This document shows, one piece after another, positions 22,104 to 30,370 of a stretch of 64,000 nt of DNA. The stretch's first letter is position 1; every line of letters starts with the position of its first letter. Source of the DNA: Earliella scabrosa (lineage: Eukaryota; Basidiomycota; Agaricomycetes; Polyporales; Polyporaceae); the NCBI GenBank assembly GCA_022605405.1, contig JABYQQ010000003.1:2232001-2296000 (forward strand), written 5' to 3'. Under the pieces are notes generated by a model, which saw nothing but the letters and a program-made list of their open reading frames with translations, made no database searches and was not told the origin of the DNA. The translations under genes were made by a program, and so were the position numbers.

Positions 22104-25100
22104 TTTCCGGTCAGGGAGAGGTGGCCCTCGTCCTGGACTACGACGCGAAAACGAGGCAGATATACGTCACCGCGCATAGAGCCCTCGAAGATACCTCAGC
22201 TACCGCGATCCAAGAAGCGTATTTATTAGCGAGCGACGACCCCAGCGTAAAACCAGAAATCCATACATATCTCAGCTCTCAGTCTCGAGTTTCGGTTTCC
22301 CTCGACTCTACCCGCGCGACCGATACCCCTCATGCGACGACTTCCGAGCCGGAGCGCGGTCGCGCGACACCAGATACCCGAGCGCCTACAGACGCGATCC
22401 GCGGGACGCGATCACGTGGGCGCGTCAGGCCTGTCTACCCTACGAAATCTCTCGGACGGCGTCCGGTGCGCTCGCGATCGGGTTCGTATTCGAGACCCCG
22501 CGAAGCGAAGCCGGACGGCCGTCCTGCGACTCCCACATGCGAAGAGGAGGAGGTCGAAGTACTGCTGAAGACGAAAAAGAAGTACAAACCGGTAGCGCTC
22601 AAGGTCAACCCTAAGCCGACCGAGCTCCCACAACACTTCCGCATCGTCCGAAACCACGTCGGCGACCCTCTCGAGAACATGCCAACACTAGACCCCAACC
22701 CCAAACCTTTCGAACCCACCGGACGTTACACCGCGGAGCGTCGCGAGAAGCTGCACGAGGATCACGCGGAGTGGCTGACGCCCGAGGAACTCGCGATCTT
22801 CGACGACTTGATGTGCAAGCAGAACGAGGGCTTCGCTTGGGAGGACTCCGAGCGCGGGCACTTCCGTCGCGACATGTTCCCGCCGGTCAGGCTCGCGGTC
22901 ATCCCGCATGTTCCGTGGATCGAGAAGAACTTCCCCATCCCACCCGGCATCTACAATCAGGTCATCGCGCTCATCCGCAAGAAGATCAACTCCGGAGTTT
23001 ACGAGCCGTCGAACGCGTCCTACCGTTCGCGATGGTTCTGCGTGCTCAAGAAGGACGGGAACATCCGCATTGTCCATTCTCTCGAGCCGCTGAATAAAGT
23101 CACGATTCAGCACAGCGGCGTGCCCCCGATCCCCGACCATATGGCGGAGAGATTCGCGGGACGCGCCTGCGGAACCACGCTCGATCTCTACGTCGGCTAT
23201 GACGAACGCGAGCTCGAAGAAGAGTCGCGAGACCTTACCACCTTCCAAACACCCTTCGGCGCGATGCGCCTCACCACACTTCCTATGGGCTGGGCGAACT
23301 CAGTTCCCATATTCCACGACGACGTAACCTTCATCCTACAACCCGAGATCCCCGCGTACACTATCCCCTACATCGACGACGTTACGGTGATCGGTCCCGC
23401 GAGCGCATACCGCCGCGAGGACGGAACCTACGAGACGATCCCCGAGAATCCCGGAGTTCGGCGCTACGTGTGGGAGCATCTGCAGGACGTCAATCGGATC
23501 GTTCAGCGAGTCAAGCACGCAGGAGGCACCTTCAGCGGGAAGAAGATTCGGTGCGCAGCGCCGGAGTTCACCGCGGTCGGACACCACTGCACCCCGGAAG
23601 GTCGCGTCCCGGAACCGAAAGGCGTCGAGGCTGTCCTGAACTGGGGCCCGTGTGCCAATGTGTCTGAGGTTCGCGCTTTCCTAGGGACCGTCGGAGTCGC
23701 GAGGATCTTTATCAAGGACTACGCGACGAAGGCGCACCCTCTCAACCGTCTTCTGCGAAAGGACACGCAGTTCGAATGGGGCCCGGAACAAGAGCTTGCG
23801 ATGCAGACCCTCAAGGACGCGCTCCTCGTGTCCCCGGCGCTCCGCGCGATCGACTACGAGTCTGACGCTCCCGTGATTCTGTCCGTCGATACGTCTAAGA
23901 TCGCGGTCGGCTTCCACTTATGTCAAGAGGACCAAGAGGACCCGAGGAAGCGCTACTACAGCAGGTTCTGTTCCATCACCCTGAACGATCGCGAAGCGAG
24001 GTTCTCGCAGCCGAAACTCGAACTCTACGGTCTTTTCCGCGCGCTTCGCGCGCTCCGCTTCCATTTGGTAGGCGTGCGCAAGCTCGTCGTCGAGACGGAC
24101 GCGACCGCGATTAAGGACATGCTCGCGAACCCTGACGTCGCGCCATCTGCGGTGATGAATCGCTGGATCATCGCGATCAAGATGTTCCACTTCGACCTCG
24201 TGCACGTTCCGGGAAAGAGCCATACCCCGGACGGCCTCAGCAGACGACCCGCGCAGCCAGACGACAAGCCCGACGAGGACGACGGGGAGGAGTTTGAGGA
24301 CTGGGTCGACAATATGTACGGCTTCATGCACCTTATAAACCCTCCTCCGCGACTCGGGGACGCTGCGATCGACTTCTCAGTCCCGCGAAGCATCGACGAA
24401 GTCGAGACTCTCATGCAGCAGACGAGCGGAACCGCCGCGAAGCTCCCTGTAATCGCGCCGCCGCCGTACAGCGACTTTCCGCGAACCGCGATCGCGCGCG
24501 ACTTCGACTTCAGAATCGAAGAAGTCAAACACTGGCTCGCGACTGGCGAACGACCCGCGATGGAATCACGCGAGGCAGATAAGTTCGCGAAGTACGCTTC
24601 CCAGTTTTTCCTCCGCGACGACCGCCTGTGGAAAGTAGGACGCGATGGGCACCATCGTCGCGTCCTCGAGGCGGAGAAGCGACCTCAAGCGCTCGTCGAG
24701 ATGCACGACTATGTCGGACACCGCGGGATTGCCGCGACAACCTCTTTCCTCGCGGACCGCTTCTGGTGGCCCGAGATGAAGGCGGACATCGCGTGGTACG
24801 TGCGGTCGTGCCATCAGTGCCAAGCGCGACAGACCACCAAAGTTCGTATTCCCCCAACGGTCCCCATCCCCGCGCCCCCGATGATGCGTGTGCACGTCGA
24901 CTGCATGGAGATGCCGGGGCGGTACCGATACTTCTTCCACGCGCGCTGCGCGATGACGACCTACTGCGAAGGACGCGCGAGCACGGCGCAGACCGCGAAG
25001 GCGATCGGCGACTGGATCTACCAGGACTTGCTTTGTCGCTGGGGCGCCGTCTGCGAGATCATCTCGGACAACGGGACGCCCTTTGTCGCCGCGCTCGAGT

Positions 25101-25870
25101 ACATCGCGAAGACCTACCACGTCTACCACATTCGGATCTCAGGCTACAACTCGCAGGCGAACGGAATTGTCGAGCGCCCGCACTTCCACGTACGCGACGC
25201 ACTCTACAAGGCCTGCGAGGGAGACCCGAGTCAGTGGGTCTCGCGAGTCTACTCTGTCCTCTGGGCGGACCGGATCACTGTTCGACGCCGAATGGGCTGC
25301 TCGCCATACTATGCAGTCACAGGCACGCACCCGATCATGCCCCTCGACATCGCGGAAGCAACCTACCTCTTGCCGACGGCTAACAAAATGATCTCGACCA
25401 CCGAGCTCATCACCCAGCGCGCGATCGCCCTGCAGAAGCGCCCCGAGCAAATCTCGCGACTGCGCTCGAAGGTCTACGCGAGCCGAGTTCGCGCCGCGGA
25501 ACTGTACGAGGAACACCACGCGCATACGACAAAGGCTTTCGACTTCAAGCCCGGTCGTCTGGTCCTCATGCGGAATACTGCGATCGAGAAGTCGTTGAAC
25601 CGCAAAATGCGCGCGCGGTACTTGGGTCCGCTGGTGGTCATCTCGCGCAACCGGGGCGGCGCTTACATCGTCGCGGAGCTCGACGGCGCCGTACACGATC
25701 GCCCTATCGCCGCGTTTCGACTAATCCCGTATCTCGCGAGGAAGAGCCCCATACCTTTTAGGATGGAGGACTTAGATGTCGACGCGAGACGAATCCGCGA
25801 GATGGAGGAGAGCGAGGAGACGTTTGAGGACGAAGGGCTAGGAGAGCCCGAGGAGGCCGAAGAAGATTAG
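21998..25870 (+). CDS. pol: Pol polyprotein: RT, RNase H, integrase (gypsy)
   Basis: 1,290-codon open frame, -1 relative to gag; translation probably enters it at 22079-22085. The order is: linker; RT with motif A (LDLYVGYDE), LPMGWANS and the YIDD box near residue 458; RNase H with LSVDTSK, the Glu in KLELYGL, VVETDATA and HTPDGLSR; an integrase HHCC zinc finger (H-X-H then CHQC near 24810); the integrase core with VHVDCM (about 968), SDNG (about 1023) and GIVERPH (about 1058), 34 residues between the last two; and a GPY/F-like C-terminal module (RYLGPLVVISRNRGGAYIVA). All catalytic residues are present and there are no internal stops. The tail is acidic and lacks a chromodomain. Confidence 0.93.
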   Translation: MSELAPRAHPTDVCARRRPETIADVARGFSDFDDLISGQGEVALVLDYDAKTRQIYVTAHRALEDTSATAIQEAYLLASDDPSVKPEIHTYLSSQSRVSVSLDSTRATDTPHATTSEPERGRATPDTRAPTDAIRGTRSRGRVRPVYPTKSLGRRPVRSRSGSYSRPREAKPDGRPATPTCEEEEVEVLLKTKKKYKPVALKVNPKPTELPQHFRIVRNHVGDPLENMPTLDPNPKPFEPTGRYTAERREKLHEDHAEWLTPEELAIFDDLMCKQNEGFAWEDSERGHFRRDMFPPVRLAVIPHVPWIEKNFPIPPGIYNQVIALIRKKINSGVYEPSNASYRSRWFCVLKKDGNIRIVHSLEPLNKVTIQHSGVPPIPDHMAERFAGRACGTTLDLYVGYDERELEEESRDLTTFQTPFGAMRLTTLPMGWANSVPIFHDDVTFILQPEIPAYTIPYIDDVTVIGPASAYRREDGTYETIPENPGVRRYVWEHLQDVNRIVQRVKHAGGTFSGKKIRCAAPEFTAVGHHCTPEGRVPEPKGVEAVLNWGPCANVSEVRAFLGTVGVARIFIKDYATKAHPLNRLLRKDTQFEWGPEQELAMQTLKDALLVSPALRAIDYESDAPVILSVDTSKIAVGFHLCQEDQEDPRKRYYSRFCSITLNDREARFSQPKLELYGLFRALRALRFHLVGVRKLVVETDATAIKDMLANPDVAPSAVMNRWIIAIKMFHFDLVHVPGKSHTPDGLSRRPAQPDDKPDEDDGEEFEDWVDNMYGFMHLINPPPRLGDAAIDFSVPRSIDEVETLMQQTSGTAAKLPVIAPPPYSDFPRTAIARDFDFRIEEVKHWLATGERPAMESREADKFAKYASQFFLRDDRLWKVGRDGHHRRVLEAEKRPQALVEMHDYVGHRGIAATTSFLADRFWWPEMKADIAWYVRSCHQCQARQTTKVRIPPTVPIPAPPMMRVHVDCMEMPGRYRYFFHARCAMTTYCEGRASTAQTAKAIGDWIYQDLLCRWGAVCEIISDNGTPFVAALEYIAKTYHVYHIRISGYNSQANGIVERPHFHVRDALYKACEGDPSQWVSRVYSVLWADRITVRRRMGCSPYYAVTGTHPIMPLDIAEATYLLPTANKMISTTELITQRAIALQKRPEQISRLRSKVYASRVRAAELYEEHHAHTTKAFDFKPGRLVLMRNTAIEKSLNRKMRARYLGPLVVISRNRGGAYIVAELDGAVHDRPIAAFRLIPYLARKSPIPFRMEDLDVDARRIREMEESEETFEDEGLGEPEEAEED
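22079..22085 (+). promoter_or_regulatory. Candidate -1 ribosomal frameshift heptamer GGGTTTT
   Basis: In the gag frame it reads G GGT TTT, the canonical X XXY YYZ slippery form, sixteen bases before the gag stop (22101-22103). Slipping back one base enters the pol frame exactly (CGC GGG TTT TCG). A short inverted repeat AGGG...CCCT about 30 bases downstream could stimulate it. Confidence 0.65.
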
Positions 25871-25916
25871 GCGCTCTTGTGCGCGAAGATGGGACGTCGA
25901 CGGGGACGTCGACAAC

Positions 25917-25931
25917 ATTAGCGGGGGGGAG
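25917..25931 (+). other. Internal polypurine tract, first copy
   Basis: ATTAGCGGGGGGGAG, 47 bp after the pol stop and preceded by a GACGTC/GTCGAC palindromic patch. This is where a standard gypsy element would have its polypurine tract and 3' LTR. An identical 15-mer is at 30355-30369. Confidence 0.75.
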
Positions 25932-26601
25932 GAGGTACGATACATGACTTGGACACGGTTATCCTGCGATCACTTTCTCTTTTCGATTTCCGAACTCTGA
26001 CTTTCGACAGCCCGCGAACGCCGATCGCGGCCTTGTTTTGCGACACACTTTCCTTACTATATACCCATTTCGCGAACTCTTTCCGCAGAACCGTCCCGCG
26101 AGACTTCCCTGCGGGACATTCCTTTACTTACTACTTCCAAGACCAGTCACACTTTTACTTAAGTCAATCACACACTCTTTCTATCACACAGTTTATTGAT
26201 AAAACAAGAAAGCAAACGACGAAAACAAAAACTACAAAACAACAGCCACAAAACGAAGCTTACGACTACTTTTACGATACATTTTTACGATACTTGACGA
26301 CGGGACACGAGTTCGAGACGGGACGGGACTGGGATGCGATGCGATGCGGGGGACGGGCGAGAGCGATGGCGAGAGCGGGATGCGAAGGGAGAGCGAGACG
26401 GGCGAGCGCGAGGACGAAGACGACGAGAAAGGGAAGCCCGGGAACCACGGCGGAGCGGCCTGCGACCGCGACCCGCGAAGCGCGACTGCGAGGACCGGCC
26501 TCAGCATTCACGAGCTCCAGGATCGCGGAATGTGCGCGCCAACAGCGGAGCTGCGATAGCGGCACGACTGAGGCGCGCCCCGCGACGAGAGCGCGAGGCC
26601 C
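25932..26601. other. Non-coding part of the antisense block
   Basis: Between the internal polypurine tract and the 3' end of antisense gene A. A/T- and A/C-rich in 25950-26290, unlike the rest of the element. It probably serves as the 3' UTR/terminator of gene A. A 258-codon plus ORF here has no recognisable content. Confidence 0.45.
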
Positions 26602-28632
26602 CTACTGGTTCTTGCGGAGCACGGTCCACACCCGCGCGTCGGACTCGCGAGAGTCGACGACCTCCGCGAAGGTCAGCAGGTCGGGAACGCGAACCGAATC
26701 GTCCAGGTCGGCCTCACCGAAGTAATGGCCGGTGTACTCCTCCTCCTGGTCGCGGACGGCAATGAGTTCCTCGACGTGCTCGACGATCTCGCCGAGCAAA
26801 ACGTTCGCGCGCTTGCGGCACGCGGCGACCTTCTTCGACACGGCCGGGCTGAGGTCCGCAGGCGGGGCGACCTCGCGAGACGACTTCGAAGCCGAAGCCG
26901 ACGCGCCCTCCGACGACGTCTTGGCCTTCTTCTTCTTCGCGGGCGCAGGCGTCGGCTCGGGGGTCTTCTCCGGCGGGTAGCACTCCGGGAGCGGCGGGCC
27001 CTTCGCGGACTTCTCGGGCGCGGCGCCATCGTAGGCCTCAAGGAGGAACCCGTTCTGGTCGATGATGGGGTAGACGGTGGGAGCGGGAGGCCCGGCGCGC
27101 GCGGCCAGCTCCTTCGGGCGCGCGACGCGGATCTTGGGCGGGTCGTTCTCGAACGCGCGGACGGCCTGGACAGCTTGCACGCGGTACTCGGGCAGCTGAG
27201 TCTTGAAGGAGCGGAAGACGAAACCGACGCCGTTGTACTGCGCGAGAAGCCGACCGCCCTTCTCTGCGACAAGGGACGAGTCAGCGTAGAACCGACGAAG
27301 CGCGACGGAGGTCGACCTACTCTTGGTCTTCAACTCGCCGTACGAGTTCAGGCCGCGGCGGGTGCACTGCATGTTCCGCGAGCGGTGCCCGCAGAAGTCG
27401 CAGGAGAGGCCGCGCTCGTCGTGCGTACGGACGCAGATGGGGAACTTGCGCGTCTTGCACTCGTCGCAGGGCTCGAAGAACTCGAGCGCGTACTTCGAGT
27501 TGGGAAGGATGGCGACGGGGGCGGCGGGCGTAGTGGAAGCGGGCGGGTCGTCGGCGGCGTCATCGGGCTTTGCGGCGGTCGCGAGCTCCTCCTCTTCAGA
27601 CTCCAAGACCTCGACGACCTTGGCCCTCTTGCGGACGGACTCGGGCCGCGCGGCGATCTTCTCCTTGCGTTGCGCGCGCGTGCCGTGGGCAGGAGGGGGA
27701 CGGACGACCTCGCTCACCTCGACGACATCGGAGTCAGCGGCCGCATCAGCCTCGTCCGCGGAGACATCTTGCGAGACCGCGCGGCGCTTGCCCTTAGCCG
27801 GCGCGGGATCGGGCTTCTCCTTCTTGATGCGCACCGGAGTCGAGATCGTCGCGGGAGGGAGCAGTGCACGCGAGGGCGCTCCGGGAGTCACGGGCGCGCT
27901 AGGCGGCTCCGCGGTCGAGCGGCGAGGGTAGTGGCGAGAGAGGCCGCCGGCGAGGATGGCAAGGCCGACCGGGAGGGGAATGGGCTCCGACCTGAGCAGG
28001 CGGAAGTCTTTGATCTCCCGGATGCGCTTGACTGGGGGACAAAAAGAGGGACGGTTAGCTGAAGAAGACAAGAGAGGAGGGGCGCGCGAGGACTTACGCT
28101 CCCAGTCGGTCACCAACATGCGGGCCCTGACCACCTTCTCCTGGCGCGGCGTGGTCGTGTGGTCCGGGCGGCTGGTCTCCAAGTCCGCGAGCTCCACCTC
28201 GAGCGAGGCGCTCCGGGCCTCGCGAGTGCGAACCGAGAAGACGAGGAGGACGACCTCCTGCAAGCGAGGGGAGGCGTGCGGAGCGAACCGCTCCCAAAAC
28301 TCCGGGAAGAGGTCGTCCGACTGGAACGGGTCCTCGAGCGAGTACTGCGAAGCGGTTAGTGACTGCGGACAGGAGTCGCGAAGGGGCGCGGGACTTACGG
28401 CGATGTGGACGAAACGGCGCGCGAAGTCTTTCGCGGCCTCCTCGCCGCCAGACTGGAGCTCCTCGGGCGTGTACAGGCGGAGGAGCTCTTGCAGCTCGTC
28501 GGGCGCGTACGGAGTGCCGACGCGCAGGTCTTCGTCGTTGGACTGGAGCTCGACTTCGGCGGCGTCGGTCGCGGGATCGTCGGCGCGGGTGTCCATGGTG
28601 TTGGAGGACTCGGGAGGCGGAGGCGAGGACAT
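26602..28632 (-). CDS. Antisense gene A in retroelement: Zn2Cys6-like protein
   Basis: Minus-strand gene inside the retrotransposon, exons 28632-28399, 28344-28098 and 28031-26602 (636 aa), introns 54 and 66 bp with GTAAGT donors and CAG acceptors. ATG 28632 (MSSPPPPESS) is preferred over 28776, whose extension is Pro/Arg-rich leader. The N-terminal part is acidic and helical (FWERFAPHASPRLQEVVLLV). The middle is basic and disordered. A cysteine cluster near residues 400-435 has spacing C-X2-C-X7-C-X10-C-X2-C-X8-C, close to the fungal Zn2Cys6 cluster (first spacer 7 instead of 6). A Lys/Ala/Ser-rich segment follows, and the end is acidic. It could be a DNA-binding regulator; other zinc-binding roles are possible. 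A 445-codon plus-strand ORF on the other strand looks like its shadow. Confidence 0.75.
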   Translation of the reverse strand: MSSPPPPESSNTMDTRADDPATDAAEVELQSNDEDLRVGTPYAPDELQELLRLYTPEELQSGGEEAAKDFARRFVHIAVSPAPLRDSCPQSLTASQYSLEDPFQSDDLFPEFWERFAPHASPRLQEVVLLVFSVRTREARSASLEVELADLETSRPDHTTTPRQEKVVRARMLVTDWERKSSRAPPLLSSSANRPSFCPPVKRIREIKDFRLLRSEPIPLPVGLAILAGGLSRHYPRRSTAEPPSAPVTPGAPSRALLPPATISTPVRIKKEKPDPAPAKGKRRAVSQDVSADEADAAADSDVVEVSEVVRPPPAHGTRAQRKEKIAARPESVRKRAKVVEVLESEEEELATAAKPDDAADDPPASTTPAAPVAILPNSKYALEFFEPCDECKTRKFPICVRTHDERGLSCDFCGHRSRNMQCTRRGLNSYGELKTKSRSTSVALRRFYADSSLVAEKGGRLLAQYNGVGFVFRSFKTQLPEYRVQAVQAVRAFENDPPKIRVARPKELAARAGPPAPTVYPIIDQNGFLLEAYDGAAPEKSAKGPPLPECYPPEKTPEPTPAPAKKKKAKTSSEGASASASKSSREVAPPADLSPAVSKKVAACRKRANVLLGEIVEHVEELIAVRDQEEEYTGHYFGEADLDDSVRVPDLLTFAEVVDSRESDARVWTVLRKNQ

Positions 28633-28865
28633 GGTGGCGAGGCGGGTGTGCGGGATGGGCTGAGACGAAGAAGACGAGGGACGAGTTGGGCGAGGGGCGG
28701 AAGGCGGAACGAGAAGAGGGGCTGAAGGGCGAACCGGACGGAAGGCACGCGTTATGAACTCGGGCGCGGCGGACAAGAGCTGCGCGCGCGCACTACAATT
28801 TCAGCTCGACGAACGGCGAAGTACAGGGTCGCGGGCTTCTACGCTACATCGCCGCCCCTTCCTCC

Positions 28866-29510
28866 TCAGAACTCCTCAGAACCAGTGTCGAGGCGGTCAA
28901 TCAGGGACCTGCGCTGAGGGACTGCGCCCCCAAGTCGGGCAGTCTCCTGGTCAATTCGGTGGATGTCGTCCTGCAGCAACTTGACGCGCGCGCGGGCTTC
29001 TCCGGCGACGTGTGACAGCTGGCGCGCGGCGATCTGTTGAATGGAAGCGACGGTGGCCTGCTCGTACGCGAAGACAGCGCGGTACGCCTCGAGGTACCTC
29101 AAGCGGATACCGGGGCGCGCGGCGTCGACGGTCTTGTTGAACTGCTCGACGAGCGTGGGGCCGCCCTCGACCGACGCGAACGCGAGGCGGAGTCGATCCT
29201 TGACGCCGGAGTGGAATTCGCCGTCGCCCTCGAGGAGCGCGGTGAGGATGATCTGCGATTTCATTAAGCGGCGCCGGCGATCAAAAATGGAAGCAGCGCT
29301 CACGTAACACTCCGCAAGCTGGTCGACGAGAAGGGCGAAGTCTAGAGCGGTGCCGGCACCAACGGGACCCGGACCGGGGCCGCGGGCCACTTGAGCGTCG
29401 ATGGCGTCAAGCAGGTGCTCAGTGCGAAGGCGGACGAGAGGGTAGAACCGCGAGATCATTTCGCGGTACGAGATCGCGCGCTCAACCATCTGGGAACCCA
29501 GCGAAGGCAT
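28866..29510 (-). CDS. Antisense gene B in retroelement: helical protein
   Basis: Minus-strand gene with no recognised domain. ATG 29510 (MPSLGSQMVERAISYREMIS) is preferred over 29570. A 51 bp segment, 29253-29303, starts GTGAGC, contains CTTAATG and ends CGCAG, so it is probably an intron; its length is a multiple of three, so the frame stays open if it is retained. The spliced product is 197 residues, otherwise 214. It is almost entirely predicted helix, with a heptad-like C-terminal third (QIAARQLSHVAGEARARVKL then DDIHRIDQETARL). No zinc ligands or catalytic motifs. It is 234 bp from gene A and 179 bp from gene C. Confidence 0.65.
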   Translation of the reverse strand: MPSLGSQMVERAISYREMISRFYPLVRLRTEHLLDAIDAQVARGPGPGPVGAGTALDFALLVDQLAECYVSAASIFDRRRRLMKSQIILTALLEGDGEFHSGVKDRLRLAFASVEGGPTLVEQFNKTVDAARPGIRLRYLEAYRAVFAYEQATVASIQQIAARQLSHVAGEARARVKLLQDDIHRIDQETARLGGAVPQRRSLIDRLDTGSEEF

Positions 29511-29688
29511 GGTGCGAGAGGATGTTGCGGGACGTCTTTGCGACGCTCGACGACTTAAATCCCTCGACACTGGTGGCGTCTCAAGGGCTACAGAATTTCC
29601 GTATCAACGACAATCGCGATCTACCCTATTCCCTCTATGGACCGTTCCCCGCGACCCCTATGCCGCGGCCGCCCATCGCGAACATCCC

Positions 29689-30275
29689 TCAGCAGTCCGC
29701 GGCAAGGAGCGCCCGCCTGTTCTGGTCGCGCAACGCCGCTATTTCGAAGTCGAGCCCCGTCTGTTCGCGGTCCAAGGCCAGGATGACGTCGTCGAGGCGG
29801 ATGAGGAAGTGGACGTCGTGTTGGTTGGCGCGGGCTAGGGTCTGGCGGATGAGGCGAACTTCGCGGAGTCGAACGCGGACGGCGGCAACCTCGGTCATCA
29901 AGCTGTCGAGACGCGCGCTGCGGCGGACCCCGACAACCTGGTCCGAGAACTCGTTCGCGAAGCGCGTCCCAAAGTCGGGCCAACCGCGTTCAAGCGCGTC
30001 GCGCGTGCGAGTCACGTATTGCGCCGCCGCGTTAAGCGAGGAGTTGAAGACTATGAGCGGACGCTACGAGTGCGGGGTTAGCGCACGCGAGACGGAATAC
30101 AGACAGGACATACCAGGAGCTGGATGATCCCGATGTACATGTCCGCGATGTGACCCGCGTCCGACTCAGTGTTGGCGTCTGCGAGCGTTTCGAGGTCGAA
30201 GACGGCTCGCTCGAGAGCTTGGATCGCGACGGAGATGGCGCGTTCGCGAAGGTCCGGAGGAAGCGGCGAAGACAT
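29689..30275 (-). CDS. Antisense gene C in retroelement: helical protein
   Basis: Minus-strand gene, exons 30275-30114 and 30063-29689, one 50 bp GTATGT...TAG intron, 178 residues. It begins MSSPLPPDLRERAISVAIQA and continues with helical segments (TLADANTESDAGHIADMYIG), then VTRTRDALERGWPDFGTRF and a heptad-like end (LDDVILALDREQTGLDFEIA). No domain recognised. Like gene B it has a single phase-0 intron after about 55-70 residues and an ERAIS motif near its N-terminus, so B and C may be diverged duplicates. Its start is only 95 bp from the 3' LTR, so it is the promoter-proximal gene of the antisense block. Confidence 0.65.
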
Positions 30276-30311
30276 GGTTAGGTGCGGAAACCCTTTCTGC
30301 GCGTTCCCCCC

Positions 30312-30318
30312 TTTTATC
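30312..30318 (-). promoter_or_regulatory. Possible TATA-like element for antisense gene C
   Basis: GATAAAA on the minus strand, 37-43 bp upstream of the gene C start and outside the 3' LTR. A hairpin-forming sequence (GGGACTG...CAGTCCC) lies a little further upstream at about 30334-30351. Promoter activity is inferred only from position and sequence. Confidence 0.3.
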
Positions 30319-30354
30319 CCCGTCCGTCTTCGAGGGACTGGGGACAGTCCCGAT

Positions 30355-30369
30355 ATTAGCGGGGGGGAG
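30355..30369 (+). other. Polypurine tract next to 3' LTR, second copy
   Basis: ATTAGCGGGGGGGAG directly before the 3' LTR (one base, A30370, between). It is the expected plus-strand primer and is identical to 25917-25931. Confidence 0.8.
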
Positions 30370-30370
30370 A

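Noticed and set aside
25949..26725. 258-codon plus-strand ORF after pol (env-like candidate)
   Set aside because: No signal peptide, membrane segment or glycosylation pattern; its second half overlaps gene A and its composition is that of a shadow.
26725..28062. 445-codon plus-strand ORF inside the retroelement block
   Set aside because: It lies opposite antisense gene A. Gene A has two exact introns and a structured Cys motif; this ORF is Leu/Arg/Gly-rich and has none.
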